From Butyrivibrio hungatei NK4A153 (GTDB lineage: Bacteria; Bacillota; Clostridia; Lachnospirales; Lachnospiraceae): a DNA stretch of 64,000 nucleotides. The position numbers were made by a program, and so were the translations under genes. Numbering within the stretch: the first letter of the stretch is position 1; each line of letters begins with the position of its first letter. The DNA lies in assembly GCF_000424465.1 (NCBI RefSeq), contig NZ_AUJY01000012.1, positions 124,001 to 188,000 of the forward strand. The letters run 5' to 3'. Below, piece after piece: positions 8,928 to 18,975 of the stretch. The notes below the pieces were generated by a model. The model was not told where the DNA came from. It was given only the letters and a program-made list of their open reading frames with translations, and ran no database searches.

Positions 8928-9066
8928 AAAAAACCCCTTTTTATAGATAATTTGGTATAATATAGTGATATAATGTAGAATTGCAAAAATGACTTAAGTC
9001 ATGAAGTAATTCGTATATCATATATTAACAGAATTACTACCATTTCGCTAGGAAAGAAGTATATTT

Positions 9067-9609
9067 ATGAAAATGCAGCCAAAATCCGCAGGTGTGAACA
9101 TGGAAAACTGCACTGAGGATGAGCTTAAAGATATCAAGTACATGAGAGCCGCCATTAATCAGGCGAAGAAAGCGTTTGCTCTTGGAGAAGTTCCGATAGG
9201 ATGCGTAATAGTTTATGAAGACAAGATAATCGGACGAGGATATAACAGGCGCAACACAGACAAAACACCGCTCGCACATGCGGAAATAACCGCTATACGC
9301 AAGGCGGGAAAGGTGATAAAAGATTGGAGACTTGAGGGATGTAAGTTGTATGTTACTTTGGAGCCGTGTCAGATGTGCGCGGGAGCCATAGTACAGGCAA
9401 GAATACCCGAAATCGTTATGGCAGCGGAGAATCCCAAGGCGGGATGCGCCGGATCGGTCATGAATATTTTGAACAATCCGGATTTCAATCATCAGGTTGT
9501 TGTGAAAAAAGGCGTATTGGAAGAGGAATGCAGTAAACTGCTGAAAGATTTTTTTATAGAGCTGAGAGCAAGAAATAAAGCTGAGAAAGAGCAGAAAGGA
9601 AATCTTTAA
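9067..9609 (+). CDS. tadA: tRNA-specific adenosine deaminase
   Basis: This zinc enzyme converts the wobble adenosine of tRNA-Arg(ACG) to inosine. It has the cytidine deaminase-fold signature HAE (about residue 71, catalytic Glu) and PCQMC (about 101-105), which supply the zinc ligands. EVPIGCVIV and GRGYNRRN are also typical of TadA. The N-terminal ~20 residues are an extra, poorly conserved extension, and an in-frame ATG at 9100 is an alternative start. AGGAAAGAAG precedes the chosen ATG. The next gene starts on the base after the stop codon, so a lipoprotein gene is cotranscribed. Confidence 0.93.
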   Translation: MKMQPKSAGVNMENCTEDELKDIKYMRAAINQAKKAFALGEVPIGCVIVYEDKIIGRGYNRRNTDKTPLAHAEITAIRKAGKVIKDWRLEGCKLYVTLEPCQMCAGAIVQARIPEIVMAAENPKAGCAGSVMNILNNPDFNHQVVVKKGVLEEECSKLLKDFFIELRARNKAEKEQKGNL

Positions 9610-11199
9610 GTGAAAAGGAAGATTCTCGCGCTGGTTATGACAGCGGTAATGACAATTAGTACAGTAGGCTGTGGAAACAGTAGAAAAGTAGTTTCGGATT
9701 TTCAATACCGTAATATAGATGTTTCAGGCCCTCCGGTTACAATTACTTATCTGACTATAGGAGATAAGCCCATAAACGGAATGACCGAGAAGGTTTTGGA
9801 CAGACTTAACGAGCTTCTTTTAAAGAAGGTAAATGCGAAGCTGGATATCTATTATATTGGCTGGAACGATTATCTGGAAAATTATAACAAGACGCTTAGT
9901 TTGGGAAACGTTAATGTAGATCTTATCGCTGCGGGAAGCGACTGGCTTGACGCATGGCCTAACGCGGCTAAGGGATATTTTTTACCCCTTTCTGAAGATA
10001 TGCTTAGAACATATTGTCCGCAGACATATAAATATGTGTCATCCATGGACTGGAGTTGCTGCACTTATGAAGGAAAGATATATTTTATTCCGGAAAATGA
10101 GTATACCCAGTGGATAAACTATGGTTTTGTTTACAGATTGGATGATGTAAAAAATGTAGAGAAAGCAAAGAGTAACGATCTCGGAAGAGATTTCAACATA
10201 GGTGAGATACAGGACTGGGATACGCTTGATGCATTTTTTACGCTCTATAGAGAGCAGAATCCCGAGAAGCTTTTCTGGGATGCTGACGGAAAAGAAACAA
10301 AGCAGGCTCTTGGATATATCATGTCCGAAAGTAATTATATTCCTATATATGAGCTTGGCGAATACGGAGTGTGGGGCATTTTTAAGAATGCGCAGAGTCA
10401 GATAGTTTCACCTTATATGTCGGGTAATTATCTTATTAACTATGCCAAGCTCATGAAGAAATGGAATGAAATGGGCGTATGGAGAAGTGATTTTTCGGAT
10501 TACAAGGATAACTATGAGGCTTTCTATAACGGAGATACCTCGGTTGTTCTTGCGACTACAGAGGACTATTACACTACGATAAAGCCCAATATGGAAATTT
10601 ATCAGCCTGAGGCAAAGCTTAAGTTCTTCTGGTTTGGAAAAGAAAATCTGTTAAAGACTAGTATTTTGCACGGAGCAATGGCAATCTCATCAAAGTCAAA
10701 GAATCCTGAGAGAGCTCTTATGGTGTACGATATCTTAAGAAATGATGTGGAGTGCTACAGACTTATAAGATATGGAATTGAAGGTGTGCAGTACCAGATA
10801 AATCCCAAAGACATGCTTGAGAGACCTAACGGATATAATGACGAAAAAGATGGAATAACAACCAACTTCTGGTGGGGAAGAAGAGATTCCTATGAAAAAG
10901 CAGACTCGAACTATGCCTGGGATGATTATAACGAACTTAAGTCAGAGTATAACAAGATTGCAATAGACTATCCTTGGGACAGATACCGATTTATGACGAC
11001 CAATATCAACAATACGATAGAAGCAGTCACCAAGGTGTGCGATAAATATATTCCTGAGATCACGTATGGCAGATATGAAGGAACTCCGGAGGCTGAGGTC
11101 AATGAATTCAGGACTGCTCTACAGGCCGCGGGAGTAGATGAGGTAAAAACATATCTGCAGAATATTTATGATGCCGATAAGGATAAGAACGGACATTAA
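9610..11199 (+). CDS. Extracellular solute-binding lipoprotein of an ABC importer
   Basis: The GTG start is directly adjacent to the tadA stop. The 529-residue protein begins with a lipoprotein signal ending in the lipobox STVGC, giving a lipidated cysteine at about residue 21. The body resembles large family-1/DUF3502-type oligosaccharide-binding proteins: IDLIAAGSDWLDAWPNAA, then an aromatic-rich body with WWGRRDSYEKAD near the C-terminus. Such proteins deliver carbohydrates to permeases powered by MsmK-like ATPases. No permease genes are adjacent, which makes it an orphan binding protein; the msmK ATPase gene about 2.5 kb upstream is a candidate partner. Confidence 0.75.
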   Translation: MKRKILALVMTAVMTISTVGCGNSRKVVSDFQYRNIDVSGPPVTITYLTIGDKPINGMTEKVLDRLNELLLKKVNAKLDIYYIGWNDYLENYNKTLSLGNVNVDLIAAGSDWLDAWPNAAKGYFLPLSEDMLRTYCPQTYKYVSSMDWSCCTYEGKIYFIPENEYTQWINYGFVYRLDDVKNVEKAKSNDLGRDFNIGEIQDWDTLDAFFTLYREQNPEKLFWDADGKETKQALGYIMSESNYIPIYELGEYGVWGIFKNAQSQIVSPYMSGNYLINYAKLMKKWNEMGVWRSDFSDYKDNYEAFYNGDTSVVLATTEDYYTTIKPNMEIYQPEAKLKFFWFGKENLLKTSILHGAMAISSKSKNPERALMVYDILRNDVECYRLIRYGIEGVQYQINPKDMLERPNGYNDEKDGITTNFWWGRRDSYEKADSNYAWDDYNELKSEYNKIAIDYPWDRYRFMTTNINNTIEAVTKVCDKYIPEITYGRYEGTPEAEVNEFRTALQAAGVDEVKTYLQNIYDADKDKNGH

Positions 11200-11252
11200 T
11201 AAATATCATACAAAGAAGACGAAAACTATGATAAAATAACGCCTGTAAATTG

Positions 11253-11264
11253 TATACATGTATA
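11253..11264. promoter_or_regulatory. 12-bp palindrome upstream of the hydratase gene
   Basis: TATACATGTATA is a perfect palindrome about 30 nt before the start of the aconitase-family gene, near a possible -10 element. It is AT-rich, so chance occurrence is not excluded. Confidence 0.25.
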
Positions 11265-11294
11265 GCGTAGTAAAAATGGGTAGGAGGAATGGTA

Positions 11295-13586
11295 ATGGTA
11301 ACAACACTTGAACATGGGTGTTATCTCATAAACGGTAACACTGTAGTGCCTGATAATGCAGAGGCTGCAGCGGTTCTCGCATCTAACGGTGTATCAGAGG
11401 ATGCGGCAAAGAGTGCGAAAGAGAACACAATAGCATACGGAATACTTAAAGAGCATAATACTTCCGGAAACATGGAAAAGTTATGCGTTAAGTTTGATAA
11501 ACTTACTTCACATGATATTACATATGTCGGAATCATTCAGACAGCAAGGGCATCGGGACTTGAGAAATTCCCTATTCCTTATGTACTTACAAACTGCCAC
11601 AATTCACTTTGTGCGGTTGGCGGAACAATTAACGAAGACGATCATGTATTTGGTCTTACAGCTGCTCAGAAGTATGGCGGAATCTATGTACCCCCTCATC
11701 AGGCGGTTATCCACCAGTTTGCAAGAGAGATGCTTGCAGCAGGCGGAAGCATGATTCTTGGATCTGATTCACATACAAGATACGGTGCTCTCGGAACAAT
11801 GGCTATCGGAGAAGGTGGCCCCGAGCTTGTTAAGCAGCTTCTTGGACAGACTTATGATGTTGATATGCCGGGAGTTGTAGCAATTTATCTTGAGGGTGAG
11901 CCTAAGAAGGGCGTAGGACCTCAGGACGTTGCACTTGCAATCATCGGAGAAGTATTCGGAAGCGGTTACGTAAAGAATAAAGTAATGGAATTTGTCGGAC
12001 CCGGTGTTGAGAAGCTCAGTGCTGATTTCAGGATCGGTGTTGATGTTATGACAACAGAGACAACATGTCTTTCATCAATCTGGCAGACAGACGATACGAT
12101 CAAAGAGTTCTATGAGATCCACGGAAGAGTCGGTGATTACAAAGAACTTAAGCCAGGAAAGGTTGCTTACTATGACGGTCTTGTTAAGGTTGACCTCAGC
12201 TCGATCAATCCTATGATCGCTATGCCTTTCCATCCAAGTAACGTATATGAGATCGCAGAGGTTAATCGCAATGCTGCCGATATTCTTGCAGATGTTGAGA
12301 AGAGAGCAAGAGTAAGCTTTGGTGACAGCATTGAGTATTCGCTTCAGGATAAGCTCAAAGACGGTAAGTTCATTGTTGAGCAGGGAATAATCGCAGGTTG
12401 CGCAGGCGGTGGATTTGAGAACATTTGCGCAGCAGCAGATATCCTTAAGGGACACTATATCGGAAACGACAGATTTACACTCAGTGTATATCCTGCTTCA
12501 ACACCCATCTTTATGGAAGTTGTTAAGAACGGCGCAGCTGCTGCAATTCTTGAGACAGGAGCAATCCTTAAGACAGCATTCTGCGGACCTTGCTTCGGTG
12601 CAGGTGATACTCCCGCAAACAATGCGTTCAGTATCAGACATTCAACAAGAAACTTCCCTAACCGTGAAGGCTCTAAGGTTCAGAACGGCCAGGTTGCTTC
12701 AGTTGCACTTATGGATGCAAGATCTATCGCAGCAACAGCAGCTAATCAGGGTGTTCTTACACCTGCAACAGAGTTTGACGGAGAACTCAAGAAATACAAG
12801 TATCACTTTGACAGTGAGATCTATAAGAACCGTGTATTTGATTCACACGGAGTTGCAGATCCTTCCGTTGAGCTTCAGCTTGGCCCCAACATCAAGGATT
12901 GGCCTAAGATGTCAGAACTTCCTGAGAACATGGTACTCAGAGTTGTATCAGAGATCCATGATCCTGTAACAACAACTGATGAGCTCATCCCTTCAGGAGA
13001 GACTTCATCTTACAGATCAAATCCTCTCGGACTTGCTGAGTTTACATTATCAAGAAAAGATCCTGCGTATGTAGGACTTGCAAAAGAAGTTCGTGCGGCA
13101 CAGGATGCTCTTGTAGAGGGCAAAGATCCCATTGCGGCATGGGGCGAGCTTAAGGGCGTAATGGATGTGATCGGTAAGAAGTTCAGCGGTGTCAATAATG
13201 ACAACGTTGGATTCGGATCAACAATCTTTGCTGTAAAGCCGGGTGACGGATCTGCCAGAGAGCAGGCTGCATCATGTCAGAAGGTTCTTGGCGGATGGGC
13301 TAACATTGCCAATGAATACGCAACAAAGAGATATCGTTCAAACCTTATTAACTGGGGTATGCTTCCTTTTGTTATTGAAGAGGGTGAACTTCCTTTCAAG
13401 AACAAAGACTACATCTTCCTTCCCGGAATCAGAGATGCGGTTAAGAATAAGGATGAAGTTATTAAGGCATATGCTGTTGCAGGGGACAGCATGACTGAGT
13501 TTGAACTTAAGCTTGGTAATCTCACCGATGACGAAAGACAGATAATTCTTGACGGTTGCCTTATAAACTACAACAGAGTTAAATAA
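11295..13586 (+). CDS. Aconitase superfamily hydratase (YbhJ-like)
   Basis: The 763-residue protein has the aconitase four-domain layout. [10 protein letters not shown] carries substrate-binding His and Arg residues, [14 protein letters not shown] follows, and [11 protein letters not shown] supplies two [4Fe-4S] cysteines. Where aconitases carry SCTN, this protein has [10 protein letters not shown], so the third cysteine is kept but the following Thr-Asn pair is lost. The C-terminal swivel domain has [13 protein letters not shown], carrying the usual Arg-Ser-Asn element. Length and this altered loop match the group annotated as 'hydratase' and related to E. coli YbhJ, whose substrate is uncertain. 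The ATG at 11295 sits 7 nt after AGGAGG; the ATG at 11289 is too close. Confidence 0.8.
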   Translation: MVTTLEHGCYLINGNTVVPDNAEAAAVLASNGVSEDAAKSAKENTIAYGILKEHNTSGNMEKLCVKFDKLTSHDITYVGIIQTARASGLEKFPIPYVLTNCHNSLCAVGGTINEDDHVFGLTAAQKYGGIYVPPHQAVIHQFAREMLAAGGSMILGSDSHTRYGALGTMAIGEGGPELVKQLLGQTYDVDMPGVVAIYLEGEPKKGVGPQDVALAIIGEVFGSGYVKNKVMEFVGPGVEKLSADFRIGVDVMTTETTCLSSIWQTDDTIKEFYEIHGRVGDYKELKPGKVAYYDGLVKVDLSSINPMIAMPFHPSNVYEIAEVNRNAADILADVEKRARVSFGDSIEYSLQDKLKDGKFIVEQGIIAGCAGGGFENICAAADILKGHYIGNDRFTLSVYPASTPIFMEVVKNGAAAAILETGAILKTAFCGPCFGAGDTPANNAFSIRHSTRNFPNREGSKVQNGQVASVALMDARSIAATAANQGVLTPATEFDGELKKYKYHFDSEIYKNRVFDSHGVADPSVELQLGPNIKDWPKMSELPENMVLRVVSEIHDPVTTTDELIPSGETSSYRSNPLGLAEFTLSRKDPAYVGLAKEVRAAQDALVEGKDPIAAWGELKGVMDVIGKKFSGVNNDNVGFGSTIFAVKPGDGSAREQAASCQKVLGGWANIANEYATKRYRSNLINWGMLPFVIEEGELPFKNKDYIFLPGIRDAVKNKDEVIKAYAVAGDSMTEFELKLGNLTDDERQIILDGCLINYNRVK

Positions 13587-13603
13587 AAGGGACTGGTATT
13601 GGT

Positions 13604-15184
13604 ATGTTTTCTGTTATGAGGCGGAAAAACAGGATAATTGCGGCAGTGCTGACACTGTCGCTTATTGGAAGCGTCGCAGGCTGCGGCGCTTCTTCTGCTG
13701 AAAAACAGGTTGATATGGTCGAGGCAGGTTCAAAAGGCCCGGAAAACGGAGGAGGCGGTGATTACAGCGTTCCTAATCAGATCCCGAGCGTCCTTGCCGA
13801 CCAGGTCGGATATAAGACAGACTCGGTTAAAACAGTTATATTACACGGAAAGAAGCTCCCAAAGACATTCAGTATAAAGGAGCTTGGAACAAAAGAAGAA
13901 AAATACATTGGAGATGTGGTCAAGTCTGTCTATAACGAAGAGACAAAAGAATTTACCGGCATAGGATACTTTACAGATCTGAAGGAAGAAGGAACCTATT
14001 ATGCATGCGCGGATATAATCGGAGAATCATATTCTTTTACCGTATCGGAAGATGTGTACGCGAACGTATTTAATGAGGCGTGCAAAAAATACTACATTAA
14101 CAGGTGCGGAATGTCATTGTCCGAAGAATATGCGGGTGAAAATGCGCACAGTGCCTGTCACACTACACCTGCTCATCTTCAGGAACATCCTGAAACAGAG
14201 ATAGATGTTACGGGCGGATGGCACATGGACGAGCAGGCTGACAGAGATACGACGGTCGGATGTAAGGTTGCGGAGAATCTTCTTCTTGCTTATGAGATGA
14301 ACGAAGCGGCTTTTACTGATGAAGCGGGAATTCCCGAGAGCGGAAACGGTATACCTGATATTCTTGATGAGGTTAGGTATGAAGTTGAATGGCTTTTAAA
14401 GATGCAGGATGCAAAGACAGGAGGAGAGTACGGTGCGGCGCTTACCGACAGTTCGGGTGGCGGAGATGTAATGACATACCCTGTCACAGTTACACCGGTT
14501 TCTATGGATGCGACGATAAATTTTGCATCGGTGCTTGCCAAATTCAGCTATATCTATCAGAAGTATGACGGCGAATTTGCGACAACATGCCTTAAAGCAG
14601 CGGACAGAGCGTGGAGCTGCTATTTTAACAACCAGAAGGCGCAGGACAGCACCACGGTATTTAAGGCTGCGGCAGAACTATACAGAGCAACGGGAAACTC
14701 AGGGTACGTGACAGTTCTTGAGGATTACTTTGGCAGAACTAATTTTGACCGGATTTTCAATACGGATGAGAATATACTGATCGGTTCGGTGACATATCTT
14801 TCTACAAGTCAGCAGGTTGACGTTGCAAGATGTGAGTACCTTATGAAGCTTCTAATGAAGCGTTCTGAGGATATTGCGCAGAAGGCAGGACAATCGGCCT
14901 ATCTGGTAACAAAGACCGATGAGAAGGCTTTTGATGAGCTTTTGGATGATATGAGATGTCTTACCATAACCGACCATATAATATATAACCATGAGTACAC
15001 TACTATCATAGAGAACCATGCGCATTTTTTGATGGGTATGAATCCGGGAGCCGTTAATTACGTTACGGATGCAACGGAGAGGACTTATGCAGATGAAGCA
15101 GGAGTCGGAATCCTGAACGATCCGCAGGCTGATGCGCTGTTAGTATTTATGCTCAGTGTGCTTGAAAAAAAGGGAGAGGAATAG
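13604..15184 (+). CDS. Glycoside hydrolase family 9-like lipoprotein, probably non-catalytic
   Basis: The 526-residue protein starts with a lipoprotein signal (lipobox SVAGC) and a Gly-rich linker. It continues with an immunoglobulin-like cellulase N-terminal domain (LADQVGYKTDSVKTVIL) and a GH9 (alpha/alpha)6 domain. GH9 hallmarks are clear: DVTGGWH, ESGNGIPDILDEVRYEVEWLLKMQD and MGMNPGAVNYVT. However, the usual DAGD catalytic motif after GGW(Y) aligns without gaps to MDEQ, so both Asp residues are replaced. No C-terminal HHR is visible, and the NE acid motif reads ND. It may bind glucans rather than cut them. It starts 17 nt after the hydratase gene. Confidence 0.82.
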   Translation: MFSVMRRKNRIIAAVLTLSLIGSVAGCGASSAEKQVDMVEAGSKGPENGGGGDYSVPNQIPSVLADQVGYKTDSVKTVILHGKKLPKTFSIKELGTKEEKYIGDVVKSVYNEETKEFTGIGYFTDLKEEGTYYACADIIGESYSFTVSEDVYANVFNEACKKYYINRCGMSLSEEYAGENAHSACHTTPAHLQEHPETEIDVTGGWHMDEQADRDTTVGCKVAENLLLAYEMNEAAFTDEAGIPESGNGIPDILDEVRYEVEWLLKMQDAKTGGEYGAALTDSSGGGDVMTYPVTVTPVSMDATINFASVLAKFSYIYQKYDGEFATTCLKAADRAWSCYFNNQKAQDSTTVFKAAAELYRATGNSGYVTVLEDYFGRTNFDRIFNTDENILIGSVTYLSTSQQVDVARCEYLMKLLMKRSEDIAQKAGQSAYLVTKTDEKAFDELLDDMRCLTITDHIIYNHEYTTIIENHAHFLMGMNPGAVNYVTDATERTYADEAGVGILNDPQADALLVFMLSVLEKKGEE

Positions 15185-15268
15185 CACTTCGATATAGAGC
15201 ATTTTTTGCAATGTTTTTGCAAACTGTGGGATTTGCATGGGCAGAATCATGGTGCTATAGTTAACCAA

Positions 15269-16063
15269 ATGAATGTTAATATAAACGGACTAAATATAAA
15301 CTACATAGATGAAGGAACAGGACCTTTACTTGTTATGCTTCACGGATGGGGCTCCAACATAGATCTTTTTGCGGGGGTTATTAATTTTGCAAAAAGAGGC
15401 TATCATGTTGTTGCAATGGATATGCCCGGCTTTGGAAAAAGCGATGAGCCCAAAGAACCCATGAGCGTTGAAGATTTCATGAATTTCGTGATCGACTTTA
15501 TAAAGACTCTTTATCCCGATGATAAAGAAGTGATCTTCCTCGGTCATTCCATGGGCGGAAGAATAATAATAAAACTTGCTTCCGGAATAAATGAGGGCAA
15601 GCTTTCTCCGGGATTTACGATCCCTAAGATCGTACTTACAGATTCAGCCGGAGTTATTCCCGTTAAGACCAAGGCTCAGTTAAAGAAGTCAAGAAGATAC
15701 AAGTTCTATAAGAATTTCATCACAAAGAGCGGATTGCTTAAGCTTGATCCGAAAGCACTTGATAAGCTTCAGAAGAAGTTTGGAAGTGCGGATTATGCAG
15801 CGGCATCTCCTGTAATGAGAAAGAGCCTTGTAATGGCGGTAAATGAGGATATGGTTCCGAGCATGCCGTCAGTTACGCAGCCGGTTCTTCTTATCTGGGG
15901 TGATAAGGATACGGCTACACCGTTATCTGACGGACAGAAGATGGAAGAACTTATGCCTGAGGCGGGACTTGCGGTCATAGAGGGAGCAGGTCATTACTCA
16001 TTTCTTGATAATCTCTATGTATATAACAAGATTCTGGGAAGCTTTCTTGGAATCAAGAATTAA
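15269..16063 (+). CDS. Alpha/beta hydrolase
   Basis: The 264-residue protein is a compact alpha/beta hydrolase with an HGWGSNID oxyanion motif, nucleophile elbow GHSMGGRI, an Asp in LIWGDKDTATP and a catalytic histidine in EGAGHYSFLDN. All triad residues are present. Substrate cannot be inferred; ester or C-C bond hydrolases share this pattern. No ribosome binding site stands out. The ATG at 15269 fits where the family begins (MNVNINGLNINYIDEG). An in-frame TTG at 15206 would add 21 residues unlike the family. The gene directly precedes the MurF-like ligase. Confidence 0.78.
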   Translation: MNVNINGLNINYIDEGTGPLLVMLHGWGSNIDLFAGVINFAKRGYHVVAMDMPGFGKSDEPKEPMSVEDFMNFVIDFIKTLYPDDKEVIFLGHSMGGRIIIKLASGINEGKLSPGFTIPKIVLTDSAGVIPVKTKAQLKKSRRYKFYKNFITKSGLLKLDPKALDKLQKKFGSADYAAASPVMRKSLVMAVNEDMVPSMPSVTQPVLLIWGDKDTATPLSDGQKMEELMPEAGLAVIEGAGHYSFLDNLYVYNKILGSFLGIKN

Positions 16064-16075
16064 GGAGAGGGATAT

Positions 16076-17725
16076 TTGGGAGCGATACTTATAATATTTA
16101 TCATAGTATATCTTTGCGCTGCGGTATTGGGGCTTCGTTACTACACGCACATGCTTCAGTTATCGAGCTATCAGTTTCAGGGGTATTTTAGATTTTTAAA
16201 GACCACTGTTACTAAATACGGACTTCATGCAGGTGCGGCTGCGGCTATCTTCGGTGCGGGATTTTTTGAATATGCGGAAGCTCTGGAAGAGACCGATATG
16301 AACAAGATAGCGGGAGGGCTGTTTGTTCTTGCTATCGTTTTTCTGGCGCTTATGGCGGTTATGTATATTCCCAAGAAGGCGAAGAAAAAGTTTGTAGTTA
16401 CACAAAGGGTTCAGAGATTATTTGTAACCTATGCCGTTCTGTTAGTGATCGTGGCACTTATAGCAGGTATCTGCGTGGCTTTCGGTGCTGATTGGAGCGC
16501 AGGTAAGCATGCGGTTGCTGCATTTTTTGTTGCGGCTTATATAGGTTGTTTGCCTCTTGTAGTTGCACTTTCAAATCTTATTAACAAACCTGTCGAGAAC
16601 AGGATAAATCAGTGGTTTATCGATGATGCGAAAAGAATTCTTAAAGAGCATCAGGGACTTAGAATAATCGGTGTTACGGGAAGTTACGGTAAGACAAGCG
16701 TTAAATATTATCTGACAACACTTCTTTCAGAAAAATACAGAGTTTTGATGACTCCCGAGAGCTATAACACTCCGATGGGAATTGTCAGGACTATCAGAGA
16801 GAAGATGGTTCCCACACATGAGATATTTGTTTGCGAGATGGGAGCAAGACATCTTCATGATATAAAAGAGATAACGGATATTGTTCATCCGGATGATGGT
16901 ATACTTACATCAATAGGTTATCAGCATCTTGAGACGTTCCATTCACTTGAGAATATCGTCAGCACCAAGTATGAACTTCTTGATGCGGTTGACGAGAAGG
17001 AAAAGGCAGAGGGCGCAGCAAAGGGTAAGCACCTTAAGTTTGCAAACGGTGACAATGAGATAGTCATGGCAAACATGAAATATAAGGATGCCATAACTTA
17101 CGGTGTTTCAGAAGGATGCGATTACAGGGTTTCCGCTATTTCCGTTACGGGAGCGGGAACGACATTTAATGTGACTACACCTGAGGGCGAGACTTCTGAA
17201 TTCAGTACGAAGCTCGTCGGAAGACATAACGTGGAAAATATTGCGGGTGCTATCGCAGTTGCGGCAAGCTTCGGAGTTCCGATGAATAAGCTTCGCATGG
17301 CGGTAAGAAGAATACAGCCCGTTCCACACAGACTTGAACTTGTAAGACACGGCGCTGTTTCAATACTTGATGATGCGTATAACTCCAATCCTAACGGAGC
17401 GAAAGTTGCGCTTGAGACACTTGCTCTTTTTGAGAACTCGGTAAAGATACTTGTAACACCCGGAATGGTAGAACTCGGGGCAAAAGAGGATGAGTACAAC
17501 GAAGAGTTCGGAAGACAGGCTGCAGGCGTTTGCGACTACATCATACTTGTAGGTGAGAAGCAGACTCATGCGATCAAAAAGGGAGCACTTGGTGCAGGAT
17601 TTGCAGAGGATAAGCTCTTTGTAAAGAGCAGCCTCACGGAAGCTACACAGCTTATGTACGAGCTTGAAGCGGGAAGAGAAAAAGTAATACTTCTTGAGAA
17701 TGATCTTCCCGATAACTATACATGA
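16076..17725 (+). CDS. murF: Membrane-anchored Mur ligase, MurF-like
   Basis: The C-terminal two thirds is a Mur ligase: ATP loop GVTGSYGKTSVKYYL, the central-domain EMGARHLHDIKEI, and HNVENIAGAIAVA with LDDAYNSNPNGAK in the third domain. The AYNSNP motif is characteristic of MurF, which adds D-Ala-D-Ala to the UDP-MurNAc-tripeptide. Unusually, residues 1 to about 180 form a membrane region with roughly four or five hydrophobic helices instead of the soluble N-terminal domain of classical MurF. The TTG start is supported by AAGGAGAGGG. The gene for D-Ala-D-Ala ligase lies 30 nt downstream, so substrate synthesis and ligation are probably coupled. It might be a second, specialised MurF. Confidence 0.8.
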   Translation: MGAILIIFIIVYLCAAVLGLRYYTHMLQLSSYQFQGYFRFLKTTVTKYGLHAGAAAAIFGAGFFEYAEALEETDMNKIAGGLFVLAIVFLALMAVMYIPKKAKKKFVVTQRVQRLFVTYAVLLVIVALIAGICVAFGADWSAGKHAVAAFFVAAYIGCLPLVVALSNLINKPVENRINQWFIDDAKRILKEHQGLRIIGVTGSYGKTSVKYYLTTLLSEKYRVLMTPESYNTPMGIVRTIREKMVPTHEIFVCEMGARHLHDIKEITDIVHPDDGILTSIGYQHLETFHSLENIVSTKYELLDAVDEKEKAEGAAKGKHLKFANGDNEIVMANMKYKDAITYGVSEGCDYRVSAISVTGAGTTFNVTTPEGETSEFSTKLVGRHNVENIAGAIAVAASFGVPMNKLRMAVRRIQPVPHRLELVRHGAVSILDDAYNSNPNGAKVALETLALFENSVKILVTPGMVELGAKEDEYNEEFGRQAAGVCDYIILVGEKQTHAIKKGALGAGFAEDKLFVKSSLTEATQLMYELEAGREKVILLENDLPDNYT

Positions 17726-17755
17726 TCAAAAAAGAAATTATGAAAGAGGGATACT

Positions 17756-18964
17756 ATGAAGCTTAAAGTTGCGGTTTTATTCGGCGGAAAAAGTACAGAG
17801 CATGAGATTTCAATTATCTCTGCGATTCAGGCAATAGGACATATCAATAAGGAAAAATACGATGTTGTGCCTGTTTACATCACAAAAAACAACGACTTCT
17901 ATGTTGGAGATGACATCGATAAGATTGAGGAGTACACTCACATTAACCAGCTCCTTGCCAAGAGCACACAGGTTGTATGGGTAAAAGAGAATGACAAGGT
18001 TAATCTTGTAAGATATCCTATGAAGAAATTCGGAAATAACGTTATGACTCAGGTTGACGTTGCATTCCCCATCGTTCACGGAACAAACGTGGAAGACGGA
18101 ACACTTCAGGGATTCCTTGCAACACTCGGTCTTCCCGTTGTAGGATGTGATGTTCTTTCATCCGCGGTCGGAATGAACAAATATGTAATGAAGACTGTTC
18201 TTAAGGACAATGATATTCCTGTTCTTGATTGCAAATGCTATACATGGAAAGACTATGAGGACGTTGACGCGCTTGTAGCAAAGATCGAGGGAACATTTGA
18301 GTATCCCGTTATCATAAAGCCTCTTAACCTTGGTTCAAGTATCGGAATCAAGAAAGCATCTGACAGAGCATCTCTTCTTGAAGCTCTAGATCTTGGATTT
18401 GAGTTCTCCAAGAAGATTCTTGTTGAGCACGCTATTTCCAAGCTTAAAGAGATCAACTGCTCGGTTCTCGGCGATTATGAGTCAGCTGAGGCATCTGAGT
18501 GTGAAGAGCCTATCAACTCAGATGATATTCTTAGTTTTGAAGATAAGTATATCGGCGGTGGATCAAAGGGATCCGCTAAGGGCGCAAAGTCAGGCGGAAG
18601 CAAGGGAATGGCTTCTCTTAAGAGAAAGATTCCTGCAGACATTTCTGATGAGATGCGTGACAAGATCAGAAAGATGGCTGTAGATGCGTTCATCGCGCTA
18701 GGCTGTTCGGGAGTTTCAAGAATCGACTTCATGATTGATATGGAGACTAATAACGTATATTTCAATGAGATTAATACAATTCCGGGATCGCTTTCATTCT
18801 ATCTTTGGGAGCCCCTTGGAATGAAATATGAGCATCTTTTGGACAACATGATCCAGCTTGCACTCAAGGCTGACAGAGAGAATCACAAGGTTGTTTATTC
18901 TTTCGAGACAAACGTACTTGAGGGCGTAAAGCTTGGCGGAGGTTCCAAGGGAAGCAAAGGCTGA
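17756..18964 (+). CDS. ddl: D-alanine--D-alanine ligase with Gly/Ser/Lys insertions
   Basis: This ATP-grasp enzyme makes the D-Ala-D-Ala dipeptide of peptidoglycan. It has FGGKSTEHEIS at the N-terminus, IIKPLNLGSSIGIKKA for ATP binding, and DFMIDMETNNVYFNEINTIPG for magnesium and substrate. At 402 residues it is about 40-50 longer than typical Ddl. The extra length comes from a low-complexity loop between FEDKYIGGG and RKIPADIS, rich in GGSKG, and a second Gly-Ser-Lys tail at the C-terminus. The loop lies near the mobile lid over the active site. It follows the MurF-like gene, and the pair is closed by a strong terminator. Confidence 0.93.
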   Translation: MKLKVAVLFGGKSTEHEISIISAIQAIGHINKEKYDVVPVYITKNNDFYVGDDIDKIEEYTHINQLLAKSTQVVWVKENDKVNLVRYPMKKFGNNVMTQVDVAFPIVHGTNVEDGTLQGFLATLGLPVVGCDVLSSAVGMNKYVMKTVLKDNDIPVLDCKCYTWKDYEDVDALVAKIEGTFEYPVIIKPLNLGSSIGIKKASDRASLLEALDLGFEFSKKILVEHAISKLKEINCSVLGDYESAEASECEEPINSDDILSFEDKYIGGGSKGSAKGAKSGGSKGMASLKRKIPADISDEMRDKIRKMAVDAFIALGCSGVSRIDFMIDMETNNVYFNEINTIPGSLSFYLWEPLGMKYEHLLDNMIQLALKADRENHKVVYSFETNVLEGVKLGGGSKGSKG

Positions 18965-18975
18965 TAAATAAAAAT

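Noticed and set aside
9037..9705. Antisense open frame over tadA
   Set aside because: It is opposite a well-supported tadA gene, has a composition rich in Cys and His that is not protein-like, and no start context.
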